Below, piece after piece: positions 37,001-48,919 of a stretch of DNA of 64,000 nucleotides; within the stretch, counting starts at the first letter, position 1, and each line of letters starts with the position of its first letter. Where the stretch lies: positions 124,001 to 188,000 of the forward strand of contig WHUX01000089.1 in the NCBI GenBank assembly GCA_015179025.1, read 5' to 3'. The notes beneath the pieces were generated by a model. It was given only the letters and a program-made list of their open reading frames with translations, was not told the DNA's origin and searched no databases. This stretch comes from Terfezia claveryi. Its lineage: Eukaryota > Ascomycota > Pezizomycetes > Pezizales > Pezizaceae. Position numbers and translations under genes: made by a program.

Positions 37001-37377
37001 GTGAATTCAAGCTCTTGATACACACTGTTCATACATTCTATCAAAGGGGCTTCCCGCAAGCCCTACAGCTCCCGAACTGGCTCCCCTTCTATTCTCCCCT
37101 GCCCCAGAGCAGCTCCCCTCTCCGCACCAGTTCCTCCATCCTCACAGCACTAGCCGAGACGACTGGACGTTGCCTGCGATAGACTCCTCGAGGCCCTCGT
37201 CTAGGAATTCACAGTTGCCATCCTTATCCGCGCTAGCTGCGGCCGCCGTCCCTTCTCCTCCATTAAGGTTGGTACTAAGAGTATTTTCTAATCTTTCCTT
37301 ATCCTTCCTTATCATAACGACGTGTCTCCACACAACAAACTTTATCATATCAATTTCCAATTCTCATACTGATAAAG
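34063..37377. other. 3.3-kb intergenic region; CT-rich leader before the GATA gene
   Basis: No supported gene at 34063-36380. From about 36470 to 37150 the plus strand is strongly pyrimidine-rich, typical of the 5' leader of a fungal regulatory gene. The frame through 37140-37268 reads as plausible protein (SSRPSSRNSQLPSLSALAAA) and splices at TTA AG|GTTGGT to 37378. It may be coding 5' sequence of the GATA factor, but no ATG was found for it. Confidence 0.5.
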
Positions 37378-38382
37378 CTCCATGCATAGGGCGCTGAATG
37401 TGAATGGCGGTTTTGCCATGACCTTCGCTACATCTTCGCCAGGAGCCAGCACTGCAGGTCAAGGGACAACTCCTGTAAGTTTACTTAACAAACCTTCTTT
37501 GCCCCAAACAACTTTCTACGCGTTTCACTTGAACCATAAGTAACATGTCTCTCCAGCCGATCTGCCAAAACTGTACGACCTCAACTACTCCTCTATGGAG
37601 AAGAGATGAAGCAGGATCTGTGCTATGCAATGCTTGTGGCCTTTTCCTCAAACTACATAGCCGACCACGGCCCATCAGCCTGAAGACCGATGTCATCAAG
37701 AGTAGGAACCGTGTTAAGAACTCTGGCCAGTCTGCTAAGAAGAAGGTTAGCACCCAAGCAGTCCCTTAACATCAAGTCTCCTCTGACAGACTCCCTTCAG
37801 AGCCTCTTCGATCCACCAAGGTCGGAAAATGGCACGCCCACAGCAGGACACAGAGCCCCGAGATCAAAGTTTTCGTCTGGAATGTCTACGGGTTCTGCGT
37901 CCCCACAGTCTCGGGCAGGAACCCCACTCCCTCCTGCGTCCTCTATTGCACCCCCATCCTTATTCGAGTCCTTGGTGAACGATAGTGCCCTTACTGGCAG
38001 TTCATCCCTCCCTCCACTCAGCCTTAATCACCACTCACCAGGCTCTATATCCTCTATCGAGATGAAGCACCTTGAACAGCCACAAACTATGGAATCAATC
38101 GTCAATACAAATAATATACTGAGGACGAGAGTCAAGGAGCTCGAGCTTGTCAATGACATGTTCCGAGCCAGGGTTCACCAGTTGGAAACAAGCGAAGCCA
38201 ACCTAAAGCGAACGACGATCACTAATCGAGAAATCGAAGCACAACTCAGGCAATGCATCGAAGAATGCAATAAGCGGGAGGACTCCCTCAAGAGAAAAGT
38301 GGAAGATTTGGAGAGTGAACTCATGGGGATTAAGGACCCTCTCGCAAGGAAGAAGCTCCGAGTTTCAGATATCACTGTTTGA
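37378..38382 (+). CDS. areB: AreB-like GATA transcription factor with C-terminal coiled coil
   Basis: A nitrogen-metabolism GATA factor of the AreB/Dal80/Gzf3 class, usually opposing AreA. Model join(37378..37474, 37557..37745, 37801..38382). The first in-frame ATG is 37382, giving 287 aa. The finger is CQNC-X17-CNAC ([19 protein letters not shown]) followed by the basic tail [19 protein letters not shown]. After intron 2 (acceptor CTTCAG at 37799-37800) comes a Ser/Pro-rich linker. A leucine-zipper-like coiled coil follows ([20 protein letters not shown]) and continues to [14 protein letters not shown]. The 5' end is uncertain. Exon 37378 has an acceptor in phase with an upstream open frame, so the true N-terminus may lie before 37268. 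Confidence 0.88.
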
Positions 38383-40541
38383 TTGAGCTGAGCAGCTCGG
38401 CCATTATTATTCTTTCCTATTGGCGGTTTTCATAATGTGCCCTTCCATTCCTTTTGTTGACGGGCTTGCGGAAAAGTCTCGAGTTATTAAATCATGGAAA
38501 CATTTTCTTGAGTAATGGGTCAGGGTTTTTCTTTTAATGTTTAAGTTTCGCTATGGGGGAGGCTTCTGAAGGAGTAATAGGGAGGGTTGCATCTTTCGTT
38601 TTCCTTTGTGTTCTCTTATGGATCCCTTCTCGGTTTTGCTCTTTACCTGTTTTAATTTTTTGCTTACTTCAACGCTTTCTCAGGGCCTTCCTATTTTTTC
38701 TGCGATATCAGCGCTTTTGCTTTCTCTTTCTATTTTTGTTCTCATCTCCTACCTACTTATCGATCTTACATTGGCGGTCTTAAAAAGTTCTGTTAGCTCC
38801 TTTCATTTCCTTTGGATATAATATGCTGTTTAATATCTACGGACAGACGAGCAAATACCTTCCCCTTCTTGCATTGCTATTTAGCCTGTTCATTTTTTTT
38901 TGGCTACTGTTGGGTTGAATTACTTAGATACCACTACGTTGCTGTTGCTGATCAGGAGCGCCTTTTATGTAATACTGTTGGTGGTTTTTGCTCTTTTTCT
39001 TTTGGCTTAGGATACCCTTGGTACTACTCTCGACACACGACAGAGGGTTGATTGCTATGGTCGTTGGGTTGGGCTGGGAATGATACGATCTAATCTGGTT
39101 GATCTCGACAGATATGCTACTGTTTTTCTTCATTGCTATAGACTTTCTTGTACTTACTGCCACTGGAAAGAGATGGGAGCTGTGGAAAGAGATGGGAGCC
39201 GTGGAATGGATATGAGATACTAGTCTAGTTGTATAAGCTACTCCTCTACAAATACATTTAACTGATTAGGATGGGAAAGTGTCCTGTTTTCCTTTCAAGG
39301 CTATACCTCTTTCAGAGTTGGTGATGTGGATTTGTGATGTGAAGACATTGAAGGTTACATCAGGGATAGTTTAGAATTTAATGACTGGCTATCATTGGTC
39401 ATTACGTCACGATAGACATTGGCAGTGGAAATTTTCAGTTGCTGACGATGGCAATGTCATAGATGTCATAGAAGGGAACTAGCCTACATTTCTCTCGTCT
39501 ATTGGCATCCGTTATTTGCTTCTTTTTTTGAACCATTGGTAGGGAAGTAACCTTCACGAAGTAATGAGTATTAAAAAAAAATAAAATAAGTAGGGTCCAT
39601 GTAGATGTGTAGTCCCAGGTATGATAGCCAGGAGTTACTACATATGAAAGAGCTTATCGATACTATGGGTACTTTACTTATCAACGCATAACAGTTTTCC
39701 TTATTGTTTTATGCTTCTCCGCGGCCGCGAGGACAAATTTAAAGGTCGGCGAGCCGGCGCTGGAGGCAGCCAATGGGATGAGTACTTACAACCGTCGGGT
39801 TAGTTACGTATAGTACCGAAAAGAACATGATGATGATGATGATGTGATATTACTCCAGCCTTGCAATATATATATCTCTGAGGGGGAGCAAGATGACACT
39901 CAAAATGGTATATAAGCTACATCTACAAAATAAACAGAATACGCAATATGGACCCAAACCTGCTCCAAAAACAATCAATGAGAGTACAAAAACATAAGTA
40001 CATTCTCCCTTTAATTCTTACTTATCTCTCCAATCATATGTAGACCGGTTCCTAATCCTCATCAGCAGCCGTCCCTCCTATTTCTCTTAATGCCCAATCT
40101 TAATCCCGCCGCACTCGCAAATAGCGTAATAAAAACACTCACCAGGCACAAACGTGCTATGCGAGTCGAAGATACAGACTATAGCGTCATCACAAGGAGT
40201 CAGTCTCCATATATCATCAGCCCGATAACCAAAGGCCAGCAAAGCAAAACATCCCCAACACCTCAATGGGAGAAAAAAATCCTTATCGTTATCAGAACGC
40301 CAATGTCTTGTTTTGATTCGCCCGGGCCGGCAGTGGTGTAAAGGAGGGCTGCGAACTGGTCTCACATTGGGTATCATCACGTGCAGGGGTACTTTGCAAC
40401 GATGATAGGGAAAAAACCGAAAAGGCGGAGAACAGGGGTATAGATAAGGATACAGTATCAAAAATTGCTGGTTATTTTGGAAGCTGAGAGTAGTCTCGTA
40501 CCCGCTGAGAGGAAAAGCCAACAGGGTGTGCCGGAGGACAT
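38383..40541. other. 2.2-kb intergenic region, no supported gene
   Basis: T-rich 3' region of the GATA gene. A 20-bp direct repeat sits at about 39164-39203 (GGAAAGAGATGGGAGC twice) and a short ATG/GAT microsatellite at about 39827-39845. A minus-strand open frame (40087-40554) is discussed under rejected items. Confidence 0.45.
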
Positions 40542-40692
40542 GTCTGGTTGGCACAAGCCCTCCTTTGCGGAGGACAACAGGATTGGCGTTGCGGATTAGG
40601 ATACTTAGGAAAGATCACTTATCGTAGCAAAAGTGGAATATCTCTCCACAAATGACAGCTCCAATCCTACGAGAGGCTTGTGCCAACCAGAC
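40542..40692. mobile_element. 151-bp MITE with perfect 18-bp terminal inverted repeats
   Basis: The left end GTCTGGTTGGCACAAGCC (40542-40559) is perfectly inverted at the right end (40675-40692). There is no coding capacity. The same terminal sequence, whole or degraded, recurs across the window (21947, 27430, 53013, 53238, 55576 and 55624, among others), so this is a family. No clear target-site duplication was found. Confidence 0.8.
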
Positions 40693-40735
40693 TGGCTCCA
40701 ATCGTCTATTCCCCAGTTTTGTGACATGCTGTGGG

Positions 40736-41466
40736 GATCAAAGACCTCAGAGATCTGAGCAAGTACCAAGCCTCATTAGGATGGGACATAATCCTCAGGT
40801 AGGGCGAAAACTTACCATAGTTGGGTAAACGCCAAACAACAACTCCGTACGCGAGCCCGCTTATGCCAGATAACCAGAAATAGCCAGTGTGCAGAAAGGG
40901 CGCAGATTTGGGCAATACATCTGCCTGGTAAGTCCGGACCGGTATATCAGACGAGACACCTGGAGCTGGCATGAGACTACCTGGAGGCACAAATGATTAC
41001 GCATTTATATGCATGTGCCATGCTCACCAACAAAGATGCATCCTGTAAAACTGCATATTGTTAGAATGGATATGCATTGCTTGACGGCTTTGGACAACCT
41101 TCGGACCAAAGCGCCTGTACCTGCATTCTTTATGAGCACACCCTTATGCGGGTCGGGGAAATCAGGCCCCTTACAGAATGTCCGATATTGCTGCAAGCAA
41201 GAAAGGGAATTAGTAACAAGGCCAAAAAGTTTCCGGAAAGTGATAGCGTAGTACTCACTTTATCGTCATCAGACCAATCCCAGTCATCACTCCTAGTACT
41301 CGCCAATAAAACCCGAAGTCAGCCGAGCGAATCAAAGCCCAACCTCGAATATCTACATGGCCATGATGAGCACCGTCAACTGGGTGAGGGGAACATACCT
41401 TGGGGTCTTTATCCTCGACGTTGTCGTCCGATGACGAGAAGGGGACGATTGAGGAGGTCTCCGTAA
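40736..41466 (-). pseudogene. Unresolved multi-exon gene or pseudogene, small membrane protein
   Basis: Several minus-strand segments look like exons, with good donors, branch sites and acceptors. One ends DKDPK|GTATGT near 41400. One reads FYWRVLGVMTGIGLMTI near 41290. Another reads QYRTFCKGPDFPDPHKGV near 41150-41190. A short exon GCIFVG joins SLMPAPGVSSDIPVRTYQ. A further stretch (GYFWLSGISGLAYGVVVW) ends at a GTAAGT donor near 40817. The last three join in phase, but the first two do not connect to them without a frame break, and no start codon was found. Two hydrophobic stretches suggest a small membrane protein. Family not recognised. Confidence 0.35.
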
Positions 41467-44400
41467 CAGATTCCTATTCACTGTGCACCTTGTGCGCCTG
41501 CTATAGAGGAGGATCCGGCAATGGTGGTCTAGTTCAATCTGAGGTCCCCCCAGACTTTGTGCGGTCTAGGTAACTTGTGTTGTGGTCACGTGCTGTCGGA
41601 TGCATTGGTGCCGGAAGAACTCAAGTAGAGGAAAGGAAAAGCATCAGAGAGGAAACAAAATAAGCCTCATATCCATCCGCACGCCGTAACAGAGAAGCCA
41701 ATGTAGATACGTACATATATCGGTAAGTAATATCCAACAAATAGAAACTGTCTACAAAATCTGCGGCACGATCTTCGGAAGCAACTATTGCCAAAACCCC
41801 CGGTACATGACGCAAACCTTTCCAACTGGCATATTTCTCAAAATGTCATCTTCTTTATGAGCGGTTTTCTGATCTCAGTTCCTTATATTCCAACGCGAAG
41901 GGTCTTCTAGTATCGCTTACTTCTCACAGCACCTGCATTTTATGCATTTCAAAATACAAAATATTTTTATTCTCTTCCTATATATGTAGTACAGTAGCTA
42001 GATACAGCGAAGGGACGGCAAAATCAAGCTAGAAACCACTGCCCAAATCTGCGCAAATCTGCCCAAATTACCGTGCAAATAAGCCTAGAAATCACGGTCC
42101 AAATAACCCCCGTATCCTCGTGCAAGTAAGCATAGAAATCAGTGGCTACGTTGTAGGTAGGTTTCGGGAAGGAATGACAGGAAAAAATCTCTTAAGTCCC
42201 GGGTGGCCGCATATTGGAAATAGGGAATCCCCAGGCTGCCAGCTCCCCAATGTCGGATCAGCTTAGAACCAGCTCCCTCTATCTTAGAACTCAGCTCCCG
42301 CTATCTTAAAACCAGCCCTGCGATGCCGGATTTGAGCTCCTCCAGCTGTTGGGAAAATCTACCACGTAGCAGGAAACAGCCACATAGAGAAGAGGTGGGA
42401 TTCTGGGATTGTGCTTGCGGTCCTGATGTGTACAGTAATTATACTGGCGATTGTATCGGTCATTGTAGAATTCATACTGGTGATTGTTCTGTAGGTTGAT
42501 TTTGTGGGGTACGGTGATTGTAGTGGTGATTATTACCTAGAATGGTGGTTGTGGTGATAATTATGGTTTAGAGCTATAAAGGCGGAAGGCTAGGAGTTAA
42601 CCTTGCAAGCATGCCAGGGGGTGTAAGCGATACAGCAAGATCATCGGTTGCCCATGACGCAAACGGTATTTGCGGAAGCACAGGAAGCACCTGAGGATCG
42701 TGTGCTTCAGGAAGCGTTATGTGGTGCGTCAGGACGCAGTTTTTCTTTCGCTGATGGAGAAAGTGACCCCCCATCCTAGGAGACCGACAGTGAGAGCCCT
42801 GATTTGCTGCTCTCCAACTAGGCAGTGAGGCCGAGAGGTTGCTATTGATAGTTGTGTAGTTGTGGACACCAGCTGATGGTTGTGAGAGCTCTTCTTGTGC
42901 TCTCAGCTCCGAGCACAGACAGGCGCTTACGAGGCTGGCAATATGTGCTTACATACAGATCACTATCATATATAGGTGGGCTTTGGGTGAACAAGCACGA
43001 GGCTTGTGTCTGCAAGCCGAAATTCTATTGTTTCAGTCATTATGGGGATTAAGAGCCATTATTTAATTATGGACCTTTTGGCTCACTACTATCTTCCATT
43101 GTCAACATCGCCGTTGTGTGGTACCACGGTTCCCCTCTTTATATCCCAAATGAGGTTGACTTGTAAGCTAATAAGTGAGATCGGGGTGAATGAATGGAAT
43201 ACACCATATCGCGAATTACTACTCTCTCGAATCCTGCGACCTTATACTTACCATGCATGTATATGCCTACAGGGAGGACATCCGTGCTGCTTCCAATCCT
43301 ACACGCGACTCGAACTACATACTCCTTACAGGTCGTCGGAGTTGCATGCATGCTTTTTTGAGCTTCACAAACGTTTCCTATCCCCTACCAGGTATTAAAT
43401 CTGAAATTCCAACTCGCCTCCACGGAGTTCCTAATGAAAGTCATTAAGGATAATCAGTAAGCATTCTTTGGCTTGCTGGAAGTGCGAGGGGTAGTGCAAC
43501 CAGACTAACCACGACATCACCAGTGACAAAGTCACTAGCTTGAATCAAAGCCTTTAATTTACCGAACGGGTGCTTTCTAATGGCTGTGGAAGACAAGCTG
43601 AATACAGCACGGTTGTTGTGTCCACGGCACTGATTGCGCCGTATGGGCAGTCCACACTGACTCTGCGACCAAGTACACATATTCGGCGTATGCACCGCAA
43701 CTCGCTGAGCAATGGCGGAGAGCAACTGGATCCCGCTACCAAGGCGATTTGTCATACACTAACCAATATAGCCATTTCTGCAAGTCCGGAACCTTGAATG
43801 CTGTAGCTGACAATGTCAACATAGGCATGTACCTCTCTGGTATATTGGTACTAGTCCTTACTGTTCTGGAGGGGGGGAAGAGAAAGTGAAAGTGAAAGAG
43901 AAAGGTGGCTATACATATATGAGGGTAGTGGTGAAGGTGATGCGACTGTCCAAGATTACGATTTCCTAGGTCACGATGCGGCTGCTGCGAAGAAATATGA
44001 TTCTAGGCTAGGATATGTGGGGATGGGGAGATTTAGAACAGGAGTGGTTGGCGAAGGGTGTAAAAGAGGAATGAACTATTCAGAGCAAAGTTTTTGATCA
44101 TGTAGGAGCCGTGTTATGAATACTAACCATTGGAGATGCTAATTTGTATGTAAGGTCAGGGCAGGGCCAGTTAGTTTCTTACAAGCAAAGCAGAGGAGTG
44201 GGAGGGGCAAGGGCATCGGGGTGAGGGATGGGAGGGGGGTTTTGAGGGGGTATACAGGATGGTTGGGAGGGCTTTGGATGTTCGAGAGCTGGAAGCAATG
44301 GAATTGGGAGGAGGGTGGAAGCTCAGATGAGGATAGCTTGGGCGGGGGTGATGGGGCCTTACAATGAAAGGAAATGTTGCGTGGAGACGAGTGTGGGAAG

Positions 44401-45789
44401 GGTGCAGTGGAGGGTGCAGTGGAGGGTGCAGTGAAGGATGCAGTGGAGGGTGCAGTGGAGGATGCAGTGGAGAGTGTAGTGGAGGGTGAGGGCACTTATC
44501 TACTGTGGAGTTTGGGAAATGGGCGATGGGGACAAAAGATAGGATTAATGTGTCTTTAAGAGAAGTGGGAGATGAGGAAGAGAAATTTGGCATTGTAAGA
44601 TGGCAACCTGACATTGCTGGCAAGAGACCTAACATTGTTGAAGTGAAGCAGGGGACTATGGGTGGGGGGCATAGTACTGTGGAGGACATTGAGATGAGGT
44701 ATGCAACCAAGGCAGCAGAGGAGAGTGGTACCGTGAAACCTCTTAGGGAGAAGGGTAAAACTTATATTGTTCGACAGAAGCGGTCAGCTGAAATATCGAT
44801 TGGAAGGAATAAGAGGCATAAGCTTGCCATCCTGGAAGAATCACTAGTGAAGGAAGTAGGATGGCAAGTGTGGTGAATGGATAATACAATTGCGAGGTAC
44901 TGTGTGGGACCTAGCCTGCAGGTCAGAGCAAGTTCAATTTCGGAGCGGACAAACTTTTCAGTGAGGGTGTTGGCTGAAGCGATTACTGCGTAGGGGAAGA
45001 TACTGTGATGGAAGGTGCTGTTGGTTGACCGAGGTGTGGATGAGATAAAAGTGGAGTGGGTGAGTGAGGGCATTTAGATAGGAATACATGCTCTGCAGGC
45101 AAACCTCTCTCATAGGAGGGATTAGCTGTTTATGTATCTGGCTCTGGCTCTTACTGCTCACCTCGGTAATTCATTGGATTTTATTTGGCATTGTTACATT
45201 CCGTTCTATCATCTAGTTGTCATACCTAAAAATGGGCATGGGAAGTGAATGAACCATGGGCTTGTTTTTTATTATTTGCTATACCACGAAAACTTAATGG
45301 CGCTTGAATCATGAGACTGGCGATTTGCAAGGATTAGCTCAGGGTAACGATAACATGCTGTATCTGCTAAATTGTTTCGGATTCTAAATAGAGATCAGGG
45401 TTGCTTGATGTCAATCACGGCAGAAAGATATAGTCTCCAAAACTCCAGATACAACTAATGTTCGAGATCTCTGCTCCTTCGCCTTAGATCTCCGACTTGA
45501 AGAAGTCTGTATGTACTCTATAGAGTGAGTTAGGAAATACCAACCAACTGACATCTACAACCATAGACTGAAGAAAACGAGACATCCCGTCTGTTCTGCT
45601 TCAGAATGGGTGGAGGGGAAGCTTGCGGAATATCACATAGGCTGGTTGCACTGTAGCCACTCCTCACAGGTGGGGGGATAATAGGATGAACTAGCTTTCA
45701 GATCTTGGTGAAAAGATCAAGACAGGACCCCTCAATGTAATTCCAATCGGTCCAATTTTGTATTCAAGTCAGTTGAAGCGTTCAATGTA
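41467..45789. other. 4.3-kb repeat-rich accessory region
   Basis: No supported gene. It contains degenerate short repeats: CAAATCTGC/AAGCCTAGAAATCACGG units at 42040-42150, an AGCTCCC.CTATCTTA unit at 42260-42330 and GGTGATTGTA units at 42435-42560. A GCAACCAGACTAACC motif is at 43497, and a 12-bp minisatellite at 44400 is listed separately. The plus-strand open frame 44505-44876 (123 aa, Lys/Glu-rich) has no recognised domain and lies directly after the minisatellite. Confidence 0.45.
44400..44490. repeat. 12-bp minisatellite (GGTGCAGTGGAG)n
   Basis: About seven tandem copies of GGTGCAGTGGAG, with later copies diverging (GATGCAGTGGAG, GTGTAGTGGAG). The 12-bp period keeps frames open on both strands, which explains the long low-complexity frames here (GAVE repeats on one strand, APST repeats on the other). 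Confidence 0.85.
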
Positions 45790-47500
45790 AGTACTCTGAT
45801 GGACTATTAAGGATATTCGACCCGGATTTCTGCGCTTTTCTGCGCTTTTCTGTACTTTCTGCACTTTCTGCGGCCATAAAAAGCTACATCTTTATGAGAG
45901 GGTGTGCAATTAGACTAACTGAAAACTTATCCTAAAGTCAGAACTGCTATTCATTGTTCCCATTGCTACCATGCTATTATCTTGCTTTTTTAATCCTAGC
46001 ACCTAAACCATTGAACTGGGTGTGTTGTTTTCTCAAACCCCCAACTTTTGTGTTCCACTATGCCATATTCCAATCCTATCTTAAGAAACAAAAGAAAAAG
46101 GGCAAGAAAGGTGAACACAGAAGAGGACAGAAAGTTAAAGCGATGGGATCGATGGCCAATCCAAAAGTTCCCCTCTAATGACATATGAATGTTTGATGTT
46201 CGACCATCTAAGGTATGCGAGTAATGAAGCAGCAATACAGGCGGGGAAATTCGAGTTATCAGTATTGACCCTCAGGAGGTGGAAAAACTCCCATGGATGA
46301 GCACGCTCATGCATCCAGAACCACTGAAAAATATCCTGTCGGCTTTGCTCTGCTTGGCTCTCAGAGATCATCAACTCCGCACATAGTTCATTTAAGGCTG
46401 ACTTGAAAGTCTCGCACTCCTTGATGCGATCGAGCTTTGATTGCACTTTTTCGTAAAAACCCTGAGAGCGAACACTGTCGGAGATGAACTCTACAAGCCA
46501 GTTAGTTTAATTCATATAAATCACCAAGAAGCATTCTTTTCCTTACCTAGAACATGATAAGGATTCAACTTGCCCGTATCACGAAGATACTTGTACTTAA
46601 GATCCTGATCCACAACGGAGGGATTAGTTTCATTTAACAACTTCCAATGCAAGTACAGGCACAGAACGGTACCGCTATCTCAAACTGTTGTTTGACTCGT
46701 TAGTTGCCATCAAAGAGGAAATCGTGTTGTAACTTCGGGTACATGCCTGGTCTAGTTTATGTCTGATATCACTTCCCACCTATTTTTCACTCGTTAGTTG
46801 CCAGAGAGGAAAATCATACTGTAACTTTGGGTACATGCCGTGTGCGTGTTAAAATTCGCCTTTCTATCCTTAATAATACCCTCGAGTAATTGCATTTTGT
46901 CGTCATGACGCTTCATAAGGTCCTTCTATTTTTCACTCGTTAGTTGCCAGAGAGGAAAATCATACTGTAACTTTGGGTACATGCCCTCTGTAGTTCCAAA
47001 TCCGCCTTCTTATCTTTAATACTATCCTGGAGTAATTCGATATTTTCTTTATAAGACTTCTATTTTTCACTCGTTAGTTGCTATCAGAGAGGAAATCATA
47101 CCGTAACTCTGGGTACATGCCTTCTGTCGTTCCATATCTGCCTTCTGTTCTCCAATCATATCCTCGAGTAGTTTGATTCTGAATTCATAAGGCCTCTTTA
47201 GGGATTCGAAAATGCACTCCATGGAAACTGGTGGCACACTGATATGGGTAAAAACATTCCTTTGGTTTCTCATCATATCGATGGTCTTCCTTCCGAGATT
47301 CAACCGCTGCAGCTGGAGCTGCCGAGAGAACATAGCTAGGCTAGGTTGATATATCAATAAATTGATGTAGGTAGCTGATACAATTGTAAGATTAGAGTGG
47401 GTGTCTTTGATGTGGAGCAGGACTATAATGAAAAGTGAAGGATTAAAAAATGGAGAGGGGGGAATGGAGACTGCAAATGTATAATGCTACTGCTGCCAAG
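45790..47500 (-). repeat. Segmental duplication, unit A
   Basis: Matches 48920-50595 throughout: 3' flank (GACTATTAAGG...TTTCTGC, CCAACTTTTGTGTTCCACTA), all exons and introns, and promoter (GGGTGTCTTTGATGTGGAGC). Offsets are 3.11-3.12 kb. The 3' flank is shared with a third, truncated unit at 57370-57912. Confidence 0.85.
46135..47333 (-). CDS. Coiled-coil exon-cassette protein, paralogue A (unknown)
   Basis: Family not recognised. Seven-exon model complement(46135..46490, 46547..46604, 46673..46684, 46747..46779, 46839..46925, 46985..47059, 47121..47333), 277 aa, frame intact. The N-terminus is MFSRQLQLQRLNLGRKTIDM. The end of exon 1 and exons 2-3 encode repeated charged helices (RPYEFRIKLLEDMIGEQKAD, KENIELLQDSIKDKKADLE, DDKMQLLEGIIKDRKA). 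Exon 4 is 11 codons and exon 5 only four (FEIA). The last two exons encode a non-repetitive domain ending KHSYVIRGELLDWPSIPSL. Introns 1-4 each begin (AG or CG)|GCATGTACCC and end ACTAACGAG...AG, so they are GC-AG. No GT donor keeps the frame. An upstream ATG at 47357 would add eight residues. No signal peptide or membrane helix is seen. Confidence 0.7.
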
Positions 47501-47514
47501 GTGTGGGATTACAT

Positions 47515-47646
47515 ATTGCAACTGTGGTTTAGGTTTGTTACCCTGATCTATCCACTCAATATCGAATTGGATTAGTAAATATTGCAACTGTGGTTTAGGT
47601 TTGTTACCCTGATCTATCCACTCAATATCGAATTGGATTAGTAAAC
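47515..47646. repeat. 66-bp perfect tandem duplication
   Basis: ATTGCAACTGTGGTTTAGG... occurs twice with period 66 (47515-47580 and 47581-47646), with no difference that I can see. It lies about 180 bp upstream of paralogue A, in or near its promoter, and is absent from the matching place upstream of paralogue B. Confidence 0.95.
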
Positions 47647-48919
47647 ATACGAACCGACCTACTAGTACAAGTTGATGTGAGCTGAAACAGCTGATACAGT
47701 CGACTGGGATCAATTCTCCCTTTTCCCTTCTCTATATGAGGTCTGTATGAAGTGCCCCTACCCTCACCCTAGTCTAGTTGACCCTCACCCCTTATTACCA
47801 TTACCTTGTGTTTTCTGCCTTTTAGGCCATAGCTATGAGGCTGCATACCGAATGTTATATATAATAATACAATAAGGATAAAAAAAAATAAAAAAAAAAA
47901 AAACCTGTTTACCAGCCTATATACCTTATTATCTAGTTATCCAATACATCTTCTCCCACTTTCTCTATCACCTACATCACAGGTAATACTTAGTATACGC
48001 AATGGGCTGTGGTGTTTTACAACCTATTTCTGAAAGGATTTCCCTGCGAGGATCATATTTCCCAGTTCGTGCGTGGAAGATCTCGGATATATATAACATA
48101 CCAATATCTCTGCCCTTGCAACTGCAATTGCGCCAATATCTGGAAATATACCTTTATTTATTTTATTAGGCTTTTCCGAGTCGGAGCCTAAGGCTATCAG
48201 ACAGTCCCGTTCCCTCATCTCAGAAGACTCGGTAAGCCCAAGGAACAACGAGCTACATGAACGCCCTATCTCCCGAACCAAACAAAAGCGACTTATAATT
48301 ACCCAAACTAGTTAATATTAGTTACCCTGAACTCACTCCTCTATACTCTAAATTTTACTCTTTTTTTTTTTTTTTTTTTTTTTCCAAAACTACTACCACT
48401 ACTACCATTGCCGCTGCCTCCTCTATCTTTTATTCTCTCCTCCTTTTGCCCCTTCTCCCAGCTGCGGGTCTAGTATTAGGGGGGAGGGAGCCCCCCATGA
48501 CTGCCCCCATTAGTTGGGGGCCTCTAGAAAGATGAGATTAAGAGCTAAAAAGTGCTCCAACCTCTCCCCCTCCCCTCTATTTATCAACCAAGTAACTCAA
48601 CTTAAACCTTTTTCTTTCTTCTCAATAACTTTGCTATAAATTAGACAAAAATACCAAGTTGAAAAAAAAAAAGCTCAAGTTGACCTATATTGGTCAATAA
48701 ATTAAATTCAATCCCATAATATTTAGTATATCCTTTTCTCCGAGTCAAGATTCAGCTCTGTAGTTAAGTAAATCTTTTTTAAGAGTTCTCTTATAAAAAA
48801 TTTTTAGCTTAAAAAAAACTCTTTTCTCATATACTCGGTCAAATTTACCCTACCTTTTTCTAAGGCCAATGGGAAGGGTGATTCCTCACCGAAGTCATCT
48901 TGAAATTACCAGCTATCTA
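47647..48919. other. Spacer between the two duplicated units
   Basis: Very AT-rich and low-complexity, with an uninterrupted T run at about 48361-48383, A runs near 47885 and 48665, and T/A-rich strings at 48770-48840. No gene was recognised. Confidence 0.5.

Noticed and set aside
40087..40554. 155-aa minus-strand open frame, partly Cys-rich
   Set aside because: Its start lies inside the MITE terminal repeat, composition is not convincing, and no homologous family or splice context was seen.
44139..44710. Two long minus-strand frames rich in Ser/Pro
   Set aside because: Produced by the 12-bp minisatellite and G-rich plus strand; no protein family features.
46636..46684. Reading both cassette paralogues as pseudogenes (frameshift in A, TGA in B)
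   Set aside because: Both defects lie inside a well-formed intron 5, and splicing it restores frame in both copies.
46839..47120. GT donors (GTACCC or GTATGA) for the cassette introns
   Set aside because: They leave phase 1 while the next exon is read in phase 0, giving immediate stops in all eight cases.
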